Source: Siphonodentalium dalli (Eukaryota > Mollusca > Scaphopoda > Gadilida > Siphonodentaliidae). From it: 64,000 nucleotides of DNA. The stretch is from contig CP136064.1 of assembly GCA_032622095.1 (NCBI GenBank), positions 558,001 to 622,000 on the forward strand, in the 5' to 3' direction. Shown here piece after piece: positions 1 to 10,818 of this stretch. The notes below the pieces were generated by a model. That model was not told the DNA's origin. It was given only the letters and a program-made list of their open reading frames with translations, and made no database searches. The stretch's first letter is position 1; each line of letters begins with the position of its first letter. A program made the translations under genes and the position numbers.

Positions 1-78
1 CGCCAAATTGAAAATATCCAACAGTACTCCACCATGGAACCAGTCTATAGCAGATACCCCTTAAAGTTGGTGACGGTG
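1..78 (+). repeat. Partial monomer at left window edge
   Basis: This is the last 78 bases of a monomer, from CGCCAAATTG to the base before the first anchor. It has CAACAG and a GGTGACGG end, as in the tail of a T monomer followed by A. The array clearly continues beyond the left edge. Confidence 0.9.
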
Positions 79-162
79 TTACTTATGTCCCTTTAAGTTG
101 AGATACATCTGTTCCTTTAAACATACATTTTCATTCCACCATGAAGATATATATTTTCTGCA

Positions 163-177
163 GTCATTGTAAATGAC
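163..177. other. Conserved 15-bp dyad in each monomer (first instance)
   Basis: GTCATTGTAAATGAC has 6-bp arms (GTCATT/AATGAC) around GTA. It recurs in nearly every monomer at the same position. It is broken in the 1-bp-deleted M monomers (GTAATTGAC) and in the divergent monomer at 59154. The symmetry could suit a dimeric DNA-binding protein or a short cruciform. No binding protein can be named from sequence. Confidence 0.6.
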
Positions 178-207
178 AACCCGATTCGGATATGGCCAGA
201 TTTGACA

Positions 208-234
208 TGGCGCGGTATGGAGAAACATGCGCCA
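208..234. other. GC-rich inverted repeat in each monomer (first instance)
   Basis: TGGCGC (208-213) pairs with GCGCCA (229-234) across 15 bases. This is the most GC-rich part of the monomer. Variants disrupt one arm: GGCACGG in F, GCGCAGT in some C1, GCGCAAAA in J and S, ACGCGG in M and T. The potential hairpin is therefore not strictly maintained. I call it a structural feature only. Confidence 0.5.
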
Positions 235-765
235 AATTGAAAATATCCAACAGTACTCCACCATGGAACCAGTCTATTGCAGATACCCCTTAAAGTTGGT
301 GACTGTGTTACTTATGTCCCTTTAAGTTGAGATACATCTGTTCCTTTAAACATACATTTGCATTCCACCATGAAGATATAAATTTTCTGCAGTCATTGTA
401 AATGACAACCCGATTCGGATATGGCCAGATTTGACATGGCGCGGTATGGAGAAACATGCGCCAAGTAGAAAATATCCAACCGTACTCCACCATGGAACCA
501 TTCTAAATCAGACACCTCTTTAAGTTGGTGACTGTGTTACTTATGTCCCTTTAAGTTGAGATACATCTGTTCCTTTAAACATACATTTGCATTCCAACAT
601 GAAGATATATATTTTCTGCAGTCATTGTAAATGACAACCCGATTCGGATATGGCCAGATTTGACATGGCGCGGTATGGAGAAACATGCGCCAAATTGAAA
701 ATATCCAACCGTACTCCACCATGGAACCAGTCTATAGCAGATACCCCTTTAAGTTGGTGACTGTG

Positions 766-994
766 TTACTTATGTCCCTTTAAGTTGAGATACATCTGTT
801 CCTTTAAACATACATTTGCATTCCAACATGAAGATATATATTTTCTGCAGTCATTGTAAATGACAACCCGATTCGGATATGGCCAGATTTGACATGGCGC
901 GGTATGGAGAAACATGCGCCAAATTGAAAATATCCAACCGTACTCCACCATGGAACCAGTCTATAGCAGATACCCCTTTAAGTTGGTGACTGTG
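766..994 (+). repeat. Reference monomer (C2 type, 229 bp)
   Basis: I chose this copy as reference because it carries the common state at most variable sites. It is 229 bp with 91 G+C by hand count. In order it holds an AT-rich first third with CCTTTAA motifs, a GATATATATTTTCTGCAG segment (PstI site), the dyad GTCATTGTAAATGAC, CCCGATTCGGATATGGCC, a GGCGC...GCGCC inverted repeat, the CCACCATGG (NcoI) segment, and a tail CCCCTTTAAGTTGG. I recognise no tRNA, SINE or LTR motif. Confidence 0.95.
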
Positions 995-3055
995 TTACTT
1001 ATGTCCCTTTAAGTTGAGATACATCTGTTCCTTTAAACATACATTTGCTTTCCAACATGAAGATATTTATTTTCTGTAGTCATTGTAAATGACAACCCGA
1101 TTCGGATATGGCCAGATTTGACATGGCGCGGTATGGAAAAACATGCGCCAAATTGAAAATATCCAACCGTACTCCACCATGGAACCAGTCTATAGCAGAT
1201 ACCCCTTAAAGTTGGTGACTGTGTTACTTATGTCCCTTTAAGTTGAGATACATCTGTTCCTTTAAACATACATTTGCATTCCAACATGAAGATATTTATT
1301 TTCTGTAGTCATTGTAAATGACAACCCGATTCGGATATGGCCAGATTTGACATGGCGCGGTAGGGAGAAACATGCGCCAAATTGAAAATATCCAACAGTA
1401 CTCCACCATGGAACCAGTCTATAGCAGATACCCCTTAAAGTTGGTGACTGTGTTACTTATGTTCCTTTAAGTTGAGATACATCTGTTTCTTTAAACATAC
1501 ATTTGCATTCCAACATGAAGATATTTATTTTCTGTAGTCATTGTAAATGACAACCCGATTCGGATATGGCCAGATTTGACATGGCGCGGTATGGAGAAAC
1601 ATGCGCCAAGTAGAAAATATCCAACCGTACTCCACCATGGAACCATTCTAAATCAGACACCTCTTTAAGTTGGTGACTGTGTTACTTATGTCCCTTTAAG
1701 TTGAGATACATCTATTCCTTTAAACATACATTTGCATTCCAACATGAAGATATTTATTTTCTGCAGTCATTGTAAATGACAACCCGATTCGGATATGGCC
1801 AGATTTGACATGGCGCGGTATGGAGAAACATGCGCAAAATTGAAAATATCCAACCGTACTCCACCATGTAACCAGTCTATAGCAGATACCCCTTCAAGTT
1901 GGTGACGGTGTTACTTATGTCCCTTTAAGTTGAGATACATCTGTTCCTTTAAACATTCATTTGCATTCCACCATGAAGATATATATTTTCTGCAGTCATT
2001 GTAAATGACAACCCGATTCGGATATGGCCAGATTTGACATGGCGCGGTATGGAGAAACATGCGCCAAATTGAAAATATCCAACCGTACTCCACCATGTAA
2101 CCAGTCTATAGCAGATACCCCTTAAAGTTGGTGACGGTGTTACTTATGTCCCTTTAAGTTGAGATACATCTGTTCCTTTAAACATACATTTGCATTCCAA
2201 CATGAAGATATATATTTTCTGCAGTCATTGTAAATGACAACCCGATTCGGATATGGCCAGATTTGACATGGCGCGGTATGGAGAAACATGCGCCAAATAG
2301 AAAATATCCAACCGTACTCCACCATGGAACCAGTCTATAGCAGATACCCCTTAAAGTTGGTGACTGTGTTACTTATGCCCCTTTAAGTTGAGATACATCT
2401 GTTCCTTTAAACATACATTTGCATTCCAACATGAAGATATTTATTTTCTGTAGTCATTGTAAATGACAACCCGATTCGGATATGGCCAGATTTGACATGG
2501 CGCGGTATGGAGAAACATGCGCCAAATAGAAAATATCCAACCGTACTCCACCATGGAACCAGTCTAAATCAGACACCTCTTTAAGTTGGTGACTGTGTTA
2601 CTTATGTTCCTTTAAGTTGAGATACATCTGTTCCTTTAAACATACATTTGCATTCCAACATGAAGATATTTATTTTCTGTAGTCATTGTAAATGACAACC
2701 CGATTCGGATATGGCCAGATTTGACATGGCGCGGTATGGAGAAACATGCGCAAAATTGAAAATATCCAATCGTACTCCACCATGTAACCAGTCTATAGCA
2801 GATACCCCTTAAAGTTGGTGACTGTGTTACTTATGTCCCTTTAAGTTGAGATACATCTGTTTCTTTAAACATACATTTGCATTCCAACATGAAGATATAT
2901 ACTTTCTGCAGTCATTGTAAATGACAACCCAATTCGGATATGGCCAGATTTGACATGGCGCGGTATGGTGAAACATGCGCCAAATTGAAAATATCCAACA
3001 GTACTCCACCATGGAACCAGTCTATAGCAGATACCCCTTAAAGTTGGTGACGGTG

Positions 3056-6000
3056 TTACTTATGTCCCTTTAAGTTGAGATACATCTGTTCCTTTAAACA
3101 TACATTTTCATTCCACCATGAAGATATATATTTTGTGCAGTCATTGTAAATGACAACCCGATTCGGATATGGCCAGATTTGACATGGCGCGGTATGGAGA
3201 AACATGCGCCAAATTGAAAATATCCAACAGTACTCCACCATGGAACCAGTCTATTGCAGATACCCCTTAAAGTTGGTGACTGTGTTACTTATGTCCCTTT
3301 AAGTTGAGATACATCTGTTCCTTTAAACATACATTTGCATTCCACCATGAAGATATAAATTTTCTGCAGTCATTGTAAATGACAACCCGATTCGGATATG
3401 GCCAGATTTGACATGGCGCGGTATGGAGAAACATGCGCCAAGTAGAAAATATCCAACCGTACTCCACCATGGAACCATTCTAAATCAGACACCTCTTTAA
3501 GTTGGTGACTGTGTTACTTATGTCCCTTTAAGTTGAGATACATCTGTTCCTTTAAACATACATTTGCATTCCAACATGAAGATATATATTTTCTGCAGTC
3601 ATTGTAAATGACAACCCGATTCGGATATGGCCAGATTTGACATGGCGCGGTATGGAGAAACATGCGCCAAATTGAAAATATCCAACCGTACTCCACCATG
3701 GAACCAGTCTATAGCAGATACCCCTTTAAGTTGGTGACTGTGTTACTTATGTCCCTTTAAGTTGAGATACATCTGTTCCTTTAAACATACATTTGCATTC
3801 CAACATGAAGATATATATTTTCTGCAGTCATTGTAAATGACAACCCGATTCGGATATGGCCAGATTTGACATGGCGCGGTATGGAGAAACATGCGCCAAA
3901 TTGAAAATATCCAACCGTACTCCACCATGGAACCAGTCTATAGCAGATACCCCTTTAAGTTGGTGACTGTGTTACTTATGTCCCTTTAAGTTGAGATACA
4001 TCTGTTCCTTTAAACATACATTTGCTTTCCAACATGAAGATATTTATTTTCTGTAGTCATTGTAAATGACAACCCGATTCGGATATGGCCAGATTTGACA
4101 TGGCGCGGTATGGAAAAACATGCGCCAAATTGAAAATATCCAACCGTACTCCACCATGGAACCAGTCTATAGCAGATACCCCTTAAAGTTGGTGACTGTG
4201 TTACTTATGTCCCTTTAAGTTGAGATACATCTGTTCCTTTAAACATACATTTGCATTCCAACATGAAGATATTTATTTTCTGTAGTCATTGTAAATGACA
4301 ACCCGATTCGGATATGGCCAGATTTGACATGGCGCGGTAGGGAGAAACATGCGCCAAATTGAAAATATCCAACAGTACTCCACCATGGAACCAGTCTATA
4401 GCAGATACCCCTTAAAGTTGGTGACTGTGTTACTTATGTTCCTTTAAGTTGAGATACATCTGTTTCTTTAAACATACATTTGCATTCCAACATGAAGATA
4501 TTTATTTTCTGTAGTCATTGTAAATGACAACCCGATTCGGATATGGCCAGATTTGACATGGCACGGTATGGAGAAACATGCGCCAAATAGAAAATATCCA
4601 ACCGTACTCCACCATTGAACCAGTCTATAGCAGATACCCCTTAAAGTTGGTGACTGTGTTACTTATGTCCCTTTAAGTTGAGATACATCTGTTCCTTTAA
4701 ACATACATTTGCATTCCAACATGAAGATATTTATTTTCTGTAGTCATTGTAAATGACAACCCGATTCGGATATGGCCAGATTTGACATGGCGCGGTAGGG
4801 AGAAACATGCGCCAAATTGAAAATATCCAACAGTACTCCACCATGGAACCAGTCTATAGCAGATACCCCTTAAAGTTGGTGACTGTGTTACTTATGTCCC
4901 TTTAAGTTGAGATACATCTGTTTCTTTAAACATACATTTGCATTCCAACATGAAGATATTTATTTTCTGTAGTCATTGTAAATGACAACCCGATTCGGAT
5001 ATGGCCAGATTTGACATGGCGCGGTATGGAGAAACATGCGCCAAATAGAAAATATCCAACCGTACTCCACCATGGAACCAGTCTATAGCAGATACCCCTT
5101 AAAGTTGGTAACTGTGTTACTTATGTCCCTTTAAGTTGAGATACATCTGTTCCTTTAAACATACATTTGCATTCCAACATGAAGATATTTATTTTCTGTA
5201 GTCATTGTAAATGACAACCCGATTCGGATATGGCCAGATTTGACATGGCGCGGTATGGAGAAACATGCGCCAAATAGAAAATATCCAACCGTACTCCACC
5301 ATGGATCCAGTCTAAATCAGACACCTCTTTAAGTTGGTGACTGTGTTACTTATGTTCCTTTAAGTTGAGATACATCTGTTCCTTTAAACATACATTTGCA
5401 TTCCAACATGAAGATATTTATTTTCTGTAGTCATTGTAAATGACAACCCGATTCGGATATGGCCAGATTTGACATGGCGCGGTATGGAGAAACATGCGCA
5501 AAATTGAAAATATCCAACCGTACTCCACCATGTAACCAGTCTATAGCAGATATCCCTTAAAGTTGGTGACGGTGTTACTTATGTCCCTTTAAGTTGAGAT
5601 ACATCTGTTCCTTTAAACATACATTTGCATTCCAACATGAAGATATATATTTTCTGCAGTCATTGTAAATGACAACCCGATTCGGATATGGCCAGATTTG
5701 ACATGGCGCGGTATGGAGAAACATGCGCCAAATTGAAAATATCCAACCGTACTCCACCATGGAACCAGTCTATAGCAGATACCCCTTAAAGTTGGTGACT
5801 GTGTTACTTATGTCCCTTTAAGTTGAGATACATCTGTTCCTTTAAACATACATTTGCATTCCAACATGAAGATATATATTTTCTGCAGTCATTGTAAATG
5901 ACAACCCGATTCGGATATGGCCAGATTTGACATGGCGCGGTATGGAGAAACAAGCGCCAAATTGAAAATATCCAACCGTATTCCACCATGGAACCAGTCT

Positions 6001-7863
6001 ATAGCAGATACCCCTTAAAGTTGGTGACTGTGTTACTTATGTCCCTTTAAGTTGAGATACATCTGTTTCTTTAACATACATTTGCATTCCACCATGAAGA
6101 TATATATTTTCTGCAGTCATTGTAATTGACAACCCGATTCGGATAGGGCCAGATTTGACATGACGCGGTATGGAGAAACATGCGCCAAATTGAAAATATC
6201 CAACCGTACTCCACCATGGAACCAGTCTATATCAGACACCCCTTTAAGTTGGTGACTGTGTTACTTATGTCCCTTTAAGTTGAGATACATCTGTTCCTTT
6301 AAACATACATTTGCATTCCACCATGAAGATATATATTTTCTGCAGTCATTGTAAATGACAACCCGATTCGGATATGGCCAGATTTGACATGGCGCGGTAT
6401 GGAGAAACATGCGCCAAATTGAAAATATCCAACCGTACTCCACCATGGAACCAGTCTATAGCAGATACCCCTTTAAGTTGGTGACTGTGTTGCTTATGTC
6501 CCTTTAAGTTGAGATACATCTGTTCCTTTAAACATACATTTGCATTCCAACATGAAGATATTTATTTTCTGTAGTCATTGTAAATGACAACCCGATTCGG
6601 ATATGGCCAGATTTGACATGGCGCGGTATGGAGAAACATGCGCCAAATTGAAAATATCCAACCGTACTCCACCATGGAACCAGTCTATAGCAGATACCCC
6701 TTAAAGTTGGTGACTGTGTTACTTATGTCCCTTTAAGTTGAGATACATCTGTTCCTTTAAACATACATTTGCATTCCAACATGAAGATATTTATTTTCTG
6801 TAGTCATTGTAAATGACAACCCGATTCGGATATGGCCAGATTTGACAAGGCGCGGTATGGAGAAACATGCGCCAAATTGAAAATATCCAACAGTACTCCA
6901 CCATGGAACCAGTCTATAGCAGATACCCCTTAAAGTTGGTGACTGTGTTACTTATGTCCCTTTAAGTTGAGATACATCTGTTCCTTTAAACATACATTTG
7001 CATTCCAACATGAAGATATTTAATTTCTGTAGTCATTGTAAATGACAACCCGATTCGGATATGGCCAGATTTGACATGGCGCGGTATGGAGAAACATGCG
7101 CCAGGTAGAAAATATCCAACCGTACTCCACCATGGAACCAGTCTATAGCAGATACCCCTTAAAGTTGGTGACTGTGTTACTTATGTCCCTTTAAGTTGAG
7201 ATACATCTGTTCCTCTAAACATACATTTGCATTCCAACATGAAGATAATTATTTTCTGTAGTCATTGTAAATGACAACCCGATTCGGATATGGCCAGATT
7301 TGACATGGCGCGGTATGGAGAAACATGCGCCAAATAGAAAATATCCAACCGTACTCCACCATGGAACCAGTCTAAATCAGACACCTCTTTAAGTTGGTGA
7401 CTGTGTTACTTATGTTCCTTTAAGTTGAGATACATCTGTTCCTTTAAACATACATTTGCATTCCAACATGAAGATATTTATTTTCTGTAGTCATTGTAAA
7501 TGACAACCCGATTCGGATATGGCCAGATTTGACATGGCGCGGTATGGAGAAACATGCGCAAAATTGAAAATATCCAACCGTACTCCACCATGTAACCAGT
7601 CTATAGCAGATACCCCTTAAAGTTGGTGACTGTGTTACTTATGTCCCTTTAAGTTGAGATACATCTGTTTCTTTAAACATACATTTGCATTCCAACATGA
7701 AGATATTTATTTTCTGTAGTCATTGTAAATGACAACCCGATTCGGATATGGCCAGATTTGACATGACGCGGTAGGGAGAAACATGCGCCAAATTGAAAAT
7801 ATCCAACAGTACTCCACCATGGAACCAGTCTATAGCAGATACCCCTTAAAGTTGGTGACGGTG
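3056..7863 (+). repeat. Complete canonical HOR, 21 monomers (4808 bp)
   Basis: Order: A B C1 C2 D E F G H I J K L M N O P Q R S T, then A again at 7864. The length is 21 x 229 minus one base lost in M (6033-6260). This is the only copy in the window with all 21 types in order. Most blocks up to 34879 can be derived from it by loss, duplication or fusion of internal monomers. I infer that it is close to the ancestral amplification unit of the left zone. Confidence 0.88.
6033..6260 (+). repeat. M monomer with 1-bp deletion (228 bp), canonical copy
   Basis: It reads TTTCTTTAACAT, one A short, and also carries GTAATTGAC (dyad broken), GGATAGGG and GACATGACGC. The same length variant is at 11757, 14275, 15877, 18395 and 33506, with a 2-base version at 26409. 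Right-zone relatives at 44269 and 52971 are full length with an intact dyad, so the deletion probably arose in the left-zone lineage after the zones separated. Confidence 0.88.
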
Positions 7864-10818
7864 TTACTTATGTCCCTTTAAGTTGAGATACATCTGTTCC
7901 TTTAAACATACATTTTCATTCCACCATGAAGATATATATTTTCTGCATTCATTGTAAATGACAACCCGATTCGGATATGGCCAGATTTGACATGGCACGG
8001 TATGGAGAAACATGCGCCAAATTGAAAATATCCAACAGTACTCCACCATGGAACCAGTCTATAGCAGATACCCCTTAAAGTTGGTGACTGTGTTACTTAT
8101 GTCCCTTTAAGTTGAGATACATCTGTTCCTTTAAACATACATTTGCATTCCACCATGAAGATATAAATTTTCTGCAGTCATTGTAAATGACAACCCGATT
8201 CGGATATGGCCAGATTTGACATGGCGCGGTATGGAGAAACATGCGCCAAGTAGAAAATATCCAACCGTACTCCACCATGGAACCATTCTAAATCAGACAC
8301 CTCTTTAAGTTGGTGACTGTGTTACTTATGTCCCTTTAAGTTGAGATACATCTGTTCCTTTAAACATACATTTGCATTCCAACATGAAGATATATATTTT
8401 CTGCAGTCATTGTAAATGACAACCCGATTCGGATATGGCCAGATTTGACATGGCGCAGTATGGAGAAACATGCGCCAAATTGAAAATATCCAACCGTACT
8501 CCACCATGGAACCAGTCTATAGCAGATACCCCTTTAAGTTGGTGACTGTGTTACTTATGTCCCTTTAAGTTGAGATACATCTGTTCCTTTAAACATACAT
8601 TTGCATTCCACCATGAAGATATATATTTTCTGCAGTCATTGTAAATGACAACCCGATTCGGATATGGCCAGATTTGACATGGCGCGGTATGGAGAAACAT
8701 GCGCCAAATTGAAAATATCCAACCGTACTCCACCATGGAACCAGTCTATAGCAGATACCCCTTTAAGTTGGTGACTGTGTTGCTTATGTCCCTTTAAGTT
8801 GAGATACATCTGTTCCTTTAAACATACATTTGCATTCCAACATGAAGATATTTATTTTCTGTAGTCATTGTAAATGACAACCCGATTCGGATATGGCCAG
8901 ATTTGACATGGCGCGGTATGGAGAAACATGCGCCAAATTGAAAATATCCAACCGTACTCCACCATGGAACCAGTCTATAGCAGATACCCCTTAAAGTTGG
9001 TGACTGTGTTACTTATGTCCCTTTAAGTTGAGATACATCTGTTCCTTTAAACATACATTTGCATTCCAACATGAAGATATTTATTTTCTGTAGTCATTGT
9101 AAATGACAACCCGATTCGGATATGGCCAGATTTGACAAGGCGCGGTATGGAGAAACATGCGCCAAATTGAAAATATCCAACAGTACTCCACCATGGAACC
9201 AGTCTATAGCAGATACCCCTTAAAGTTGGTGACTGTGTTACTTATGTCCCTTTAAGTTGAGATACATCTGTTCCTTTAAACATACATTTGCATTCCAACA
9301 TGAAGATATTTAATTTCTGTAGTCATTGTAAATGACAACCCGATTCGGATATGGCCAGATTTGACATGGCGCGGTATGGAGAAACATGCGCCAGGTAGAA
9401 AATATCCAACCGTACTCCACCATGGAACCAGTCTATAGCAGATACCCCTTAAAGTTGGTGACTGTGTTACTTATGTCCCTTTAAGTTGAGATACATCTGT
9501 TCCTCTAAACATACATTTGCATTCCAACATGAAGATAATTATTTTCTGTAGTCATTGTAAATGACAACCCGATTCGGATATGGCCAGATTTGACATGGCG
9601 CGGTATGGAGAAACATGCGCCAAATAGAAAATATCCAACCGTACTCCACCATGGAACCAGTCTAAATCAGACACCTCTTTAAGTTGGTGACTGTGTTACT
9701 TATGTTCCTTTAAGTTGAGATACATCTGTTCCTTTAAACATACATTTGCATTCCAACATGAAGATATTTATTTTCTGTAGTCATTGTAAATGACAACCCG
9801 ATTCGGATATGGCCAGATTTGACATGGCGCGGTATGGAGAAACATGCGCAAAATTGAAAATATCCAACCGTACTCCACCATGTAACCAGTCTATAGCAGA
9901 TACCCCTTAAAGTTGGTGACTGTGTTACTTATGTCCCTTTAAGTTGAGATACATCTGTTTCTTTAAACATACATTTGCATTCCAACATGAAGATATTTAT
10001 TTTCTGTAGTCATTGTAAATGACAACCCGATTCGGATATGGCCAGATTTGACATGACGCGGTAGGGAGAAACATGCGCCAAATTGAAAATATCCAACAGT
10101 ACTCCACCATGGAACCAGTCTATAGCAGATACCCCTTAAAGTTGGTGACGGTGTTACTTATGTCCCTTTAAGTTGAGATACATCTGTTCCTTTAAACATA
10201 CATTTTCATTCCACCATGAAGATATATATTTTCTGCATTCATTGTAAATGACAACCCGATTCGGATATGGCCAGATTTGACATGGCACGGTATGGAGAAA
10301 CATGCGCCAAATTGAAAATATCCAACAGTACTCCACCATGGAACCAGTCTATAGCAGATACCCCTTAAAGTTGGTGACTGTGTTACTTATGTCCCTTTAA
10401 GTTGAGATACATCTGTTCCTTTAAACATACATTTGCATTCCACCATGAAGATATAAATTTTCTGCAGTCATTGTAAATGACAACCCGATTCGGATATGGC
10501 CAGATTTGACATGGCGCGGTATGGAGAAACATGCGCCAAGTAGAAAATATCCAACCGTACTCCACCATGGAACCATTCTAAATCAGACACCTCTTTAAGT
10601 TGGTGACTGTGTTACTTATGTCCCTTTAAGTTGAGATACATCTGTTCCTTTAAACATACATTTGCATTCCAACATGAAGATATATATTTTCTGCAGTCAT
10701 TGTAAATGACAACCCGATTCGGATATGGCCAGATTTGACATGGCGCAGTATGGAGAAACATGCGCCAAATTGAAAATATCCAACCGTACTCCACCATGGA
10801 ACCAGTCTATAGCAGATA
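6239..10818 (+). repeat. Tandem duplication of a 10-monomer unit (period 2290 bp)
   Basis: Bases from about 6239 to 8617 match bases from about 8529 to 10907 at a 2290-bp shift wherever I compared them. Private changes are shared, including CCAGGTAG (near 7102 and 9392), GATAATTATTTT and GACAAGG. The match starts after the M tail differs (ATCAGACACC against AGCAGATACC) and ends where CCACCATG becomes CCAACATG at about 8618/10908. Near identity implies a recent event. Confidence 0.85.
7864..10153 (+). repeat. Shortened HOR, 10 monomers (2290 bp)
   Basis: Order: A B C1 N O P Q R S T. Compared with the canonical unit, the 11 monomers C2 to M (2518 bp) are missing, and 4808 minus 2518 gives 2290 exactly. 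The C1-to-N join lies between about 8522 and 8617, where both partners share the CCCCTTTAAG tail. The A monomer here is subtype A1 (CTGCATTCATT, GGCACGG). Confidence 0.87.

Larger units (their letters stand above)
79..3055 (+). repeat. HOR block, 13 monomers (2977 bp), U-containing
   Basis: Order: A B C1 C2 D E F/B S' U K I' S T'. The first six follow the canonical order. The monomer at 1453 joins an F-like front (GTTCC, TTTCTTT) to a B-like back (CCAAGTAG, CATTCTAAATCAG tail). The next one (1682) has the mixed state TATTTATTTTCTGCAG and leads into a U monomer (1911). The run S' U K I' S T from 1682 reappears at 37170, a shift of 35488 bp. Confidence 0.85.

Noticed and set aside
79-264. Recurring 61-codon open frame on the strand opposite the array orientation (starts in CCATGG, ends TAA); seen here and in over a hundred other monomers, and on the plus strand at 63206-63391 and 63435-63620
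   Set aside because: It is open only in the CTGCAG/TATATA class; the TTTATT class has a TAA stop inside it. The changes between copies are scattered without a preference for silent sites as far as I can see, and there is no domain, signal or gene context. A 229-bp repeat produces the same frame each time by copying.
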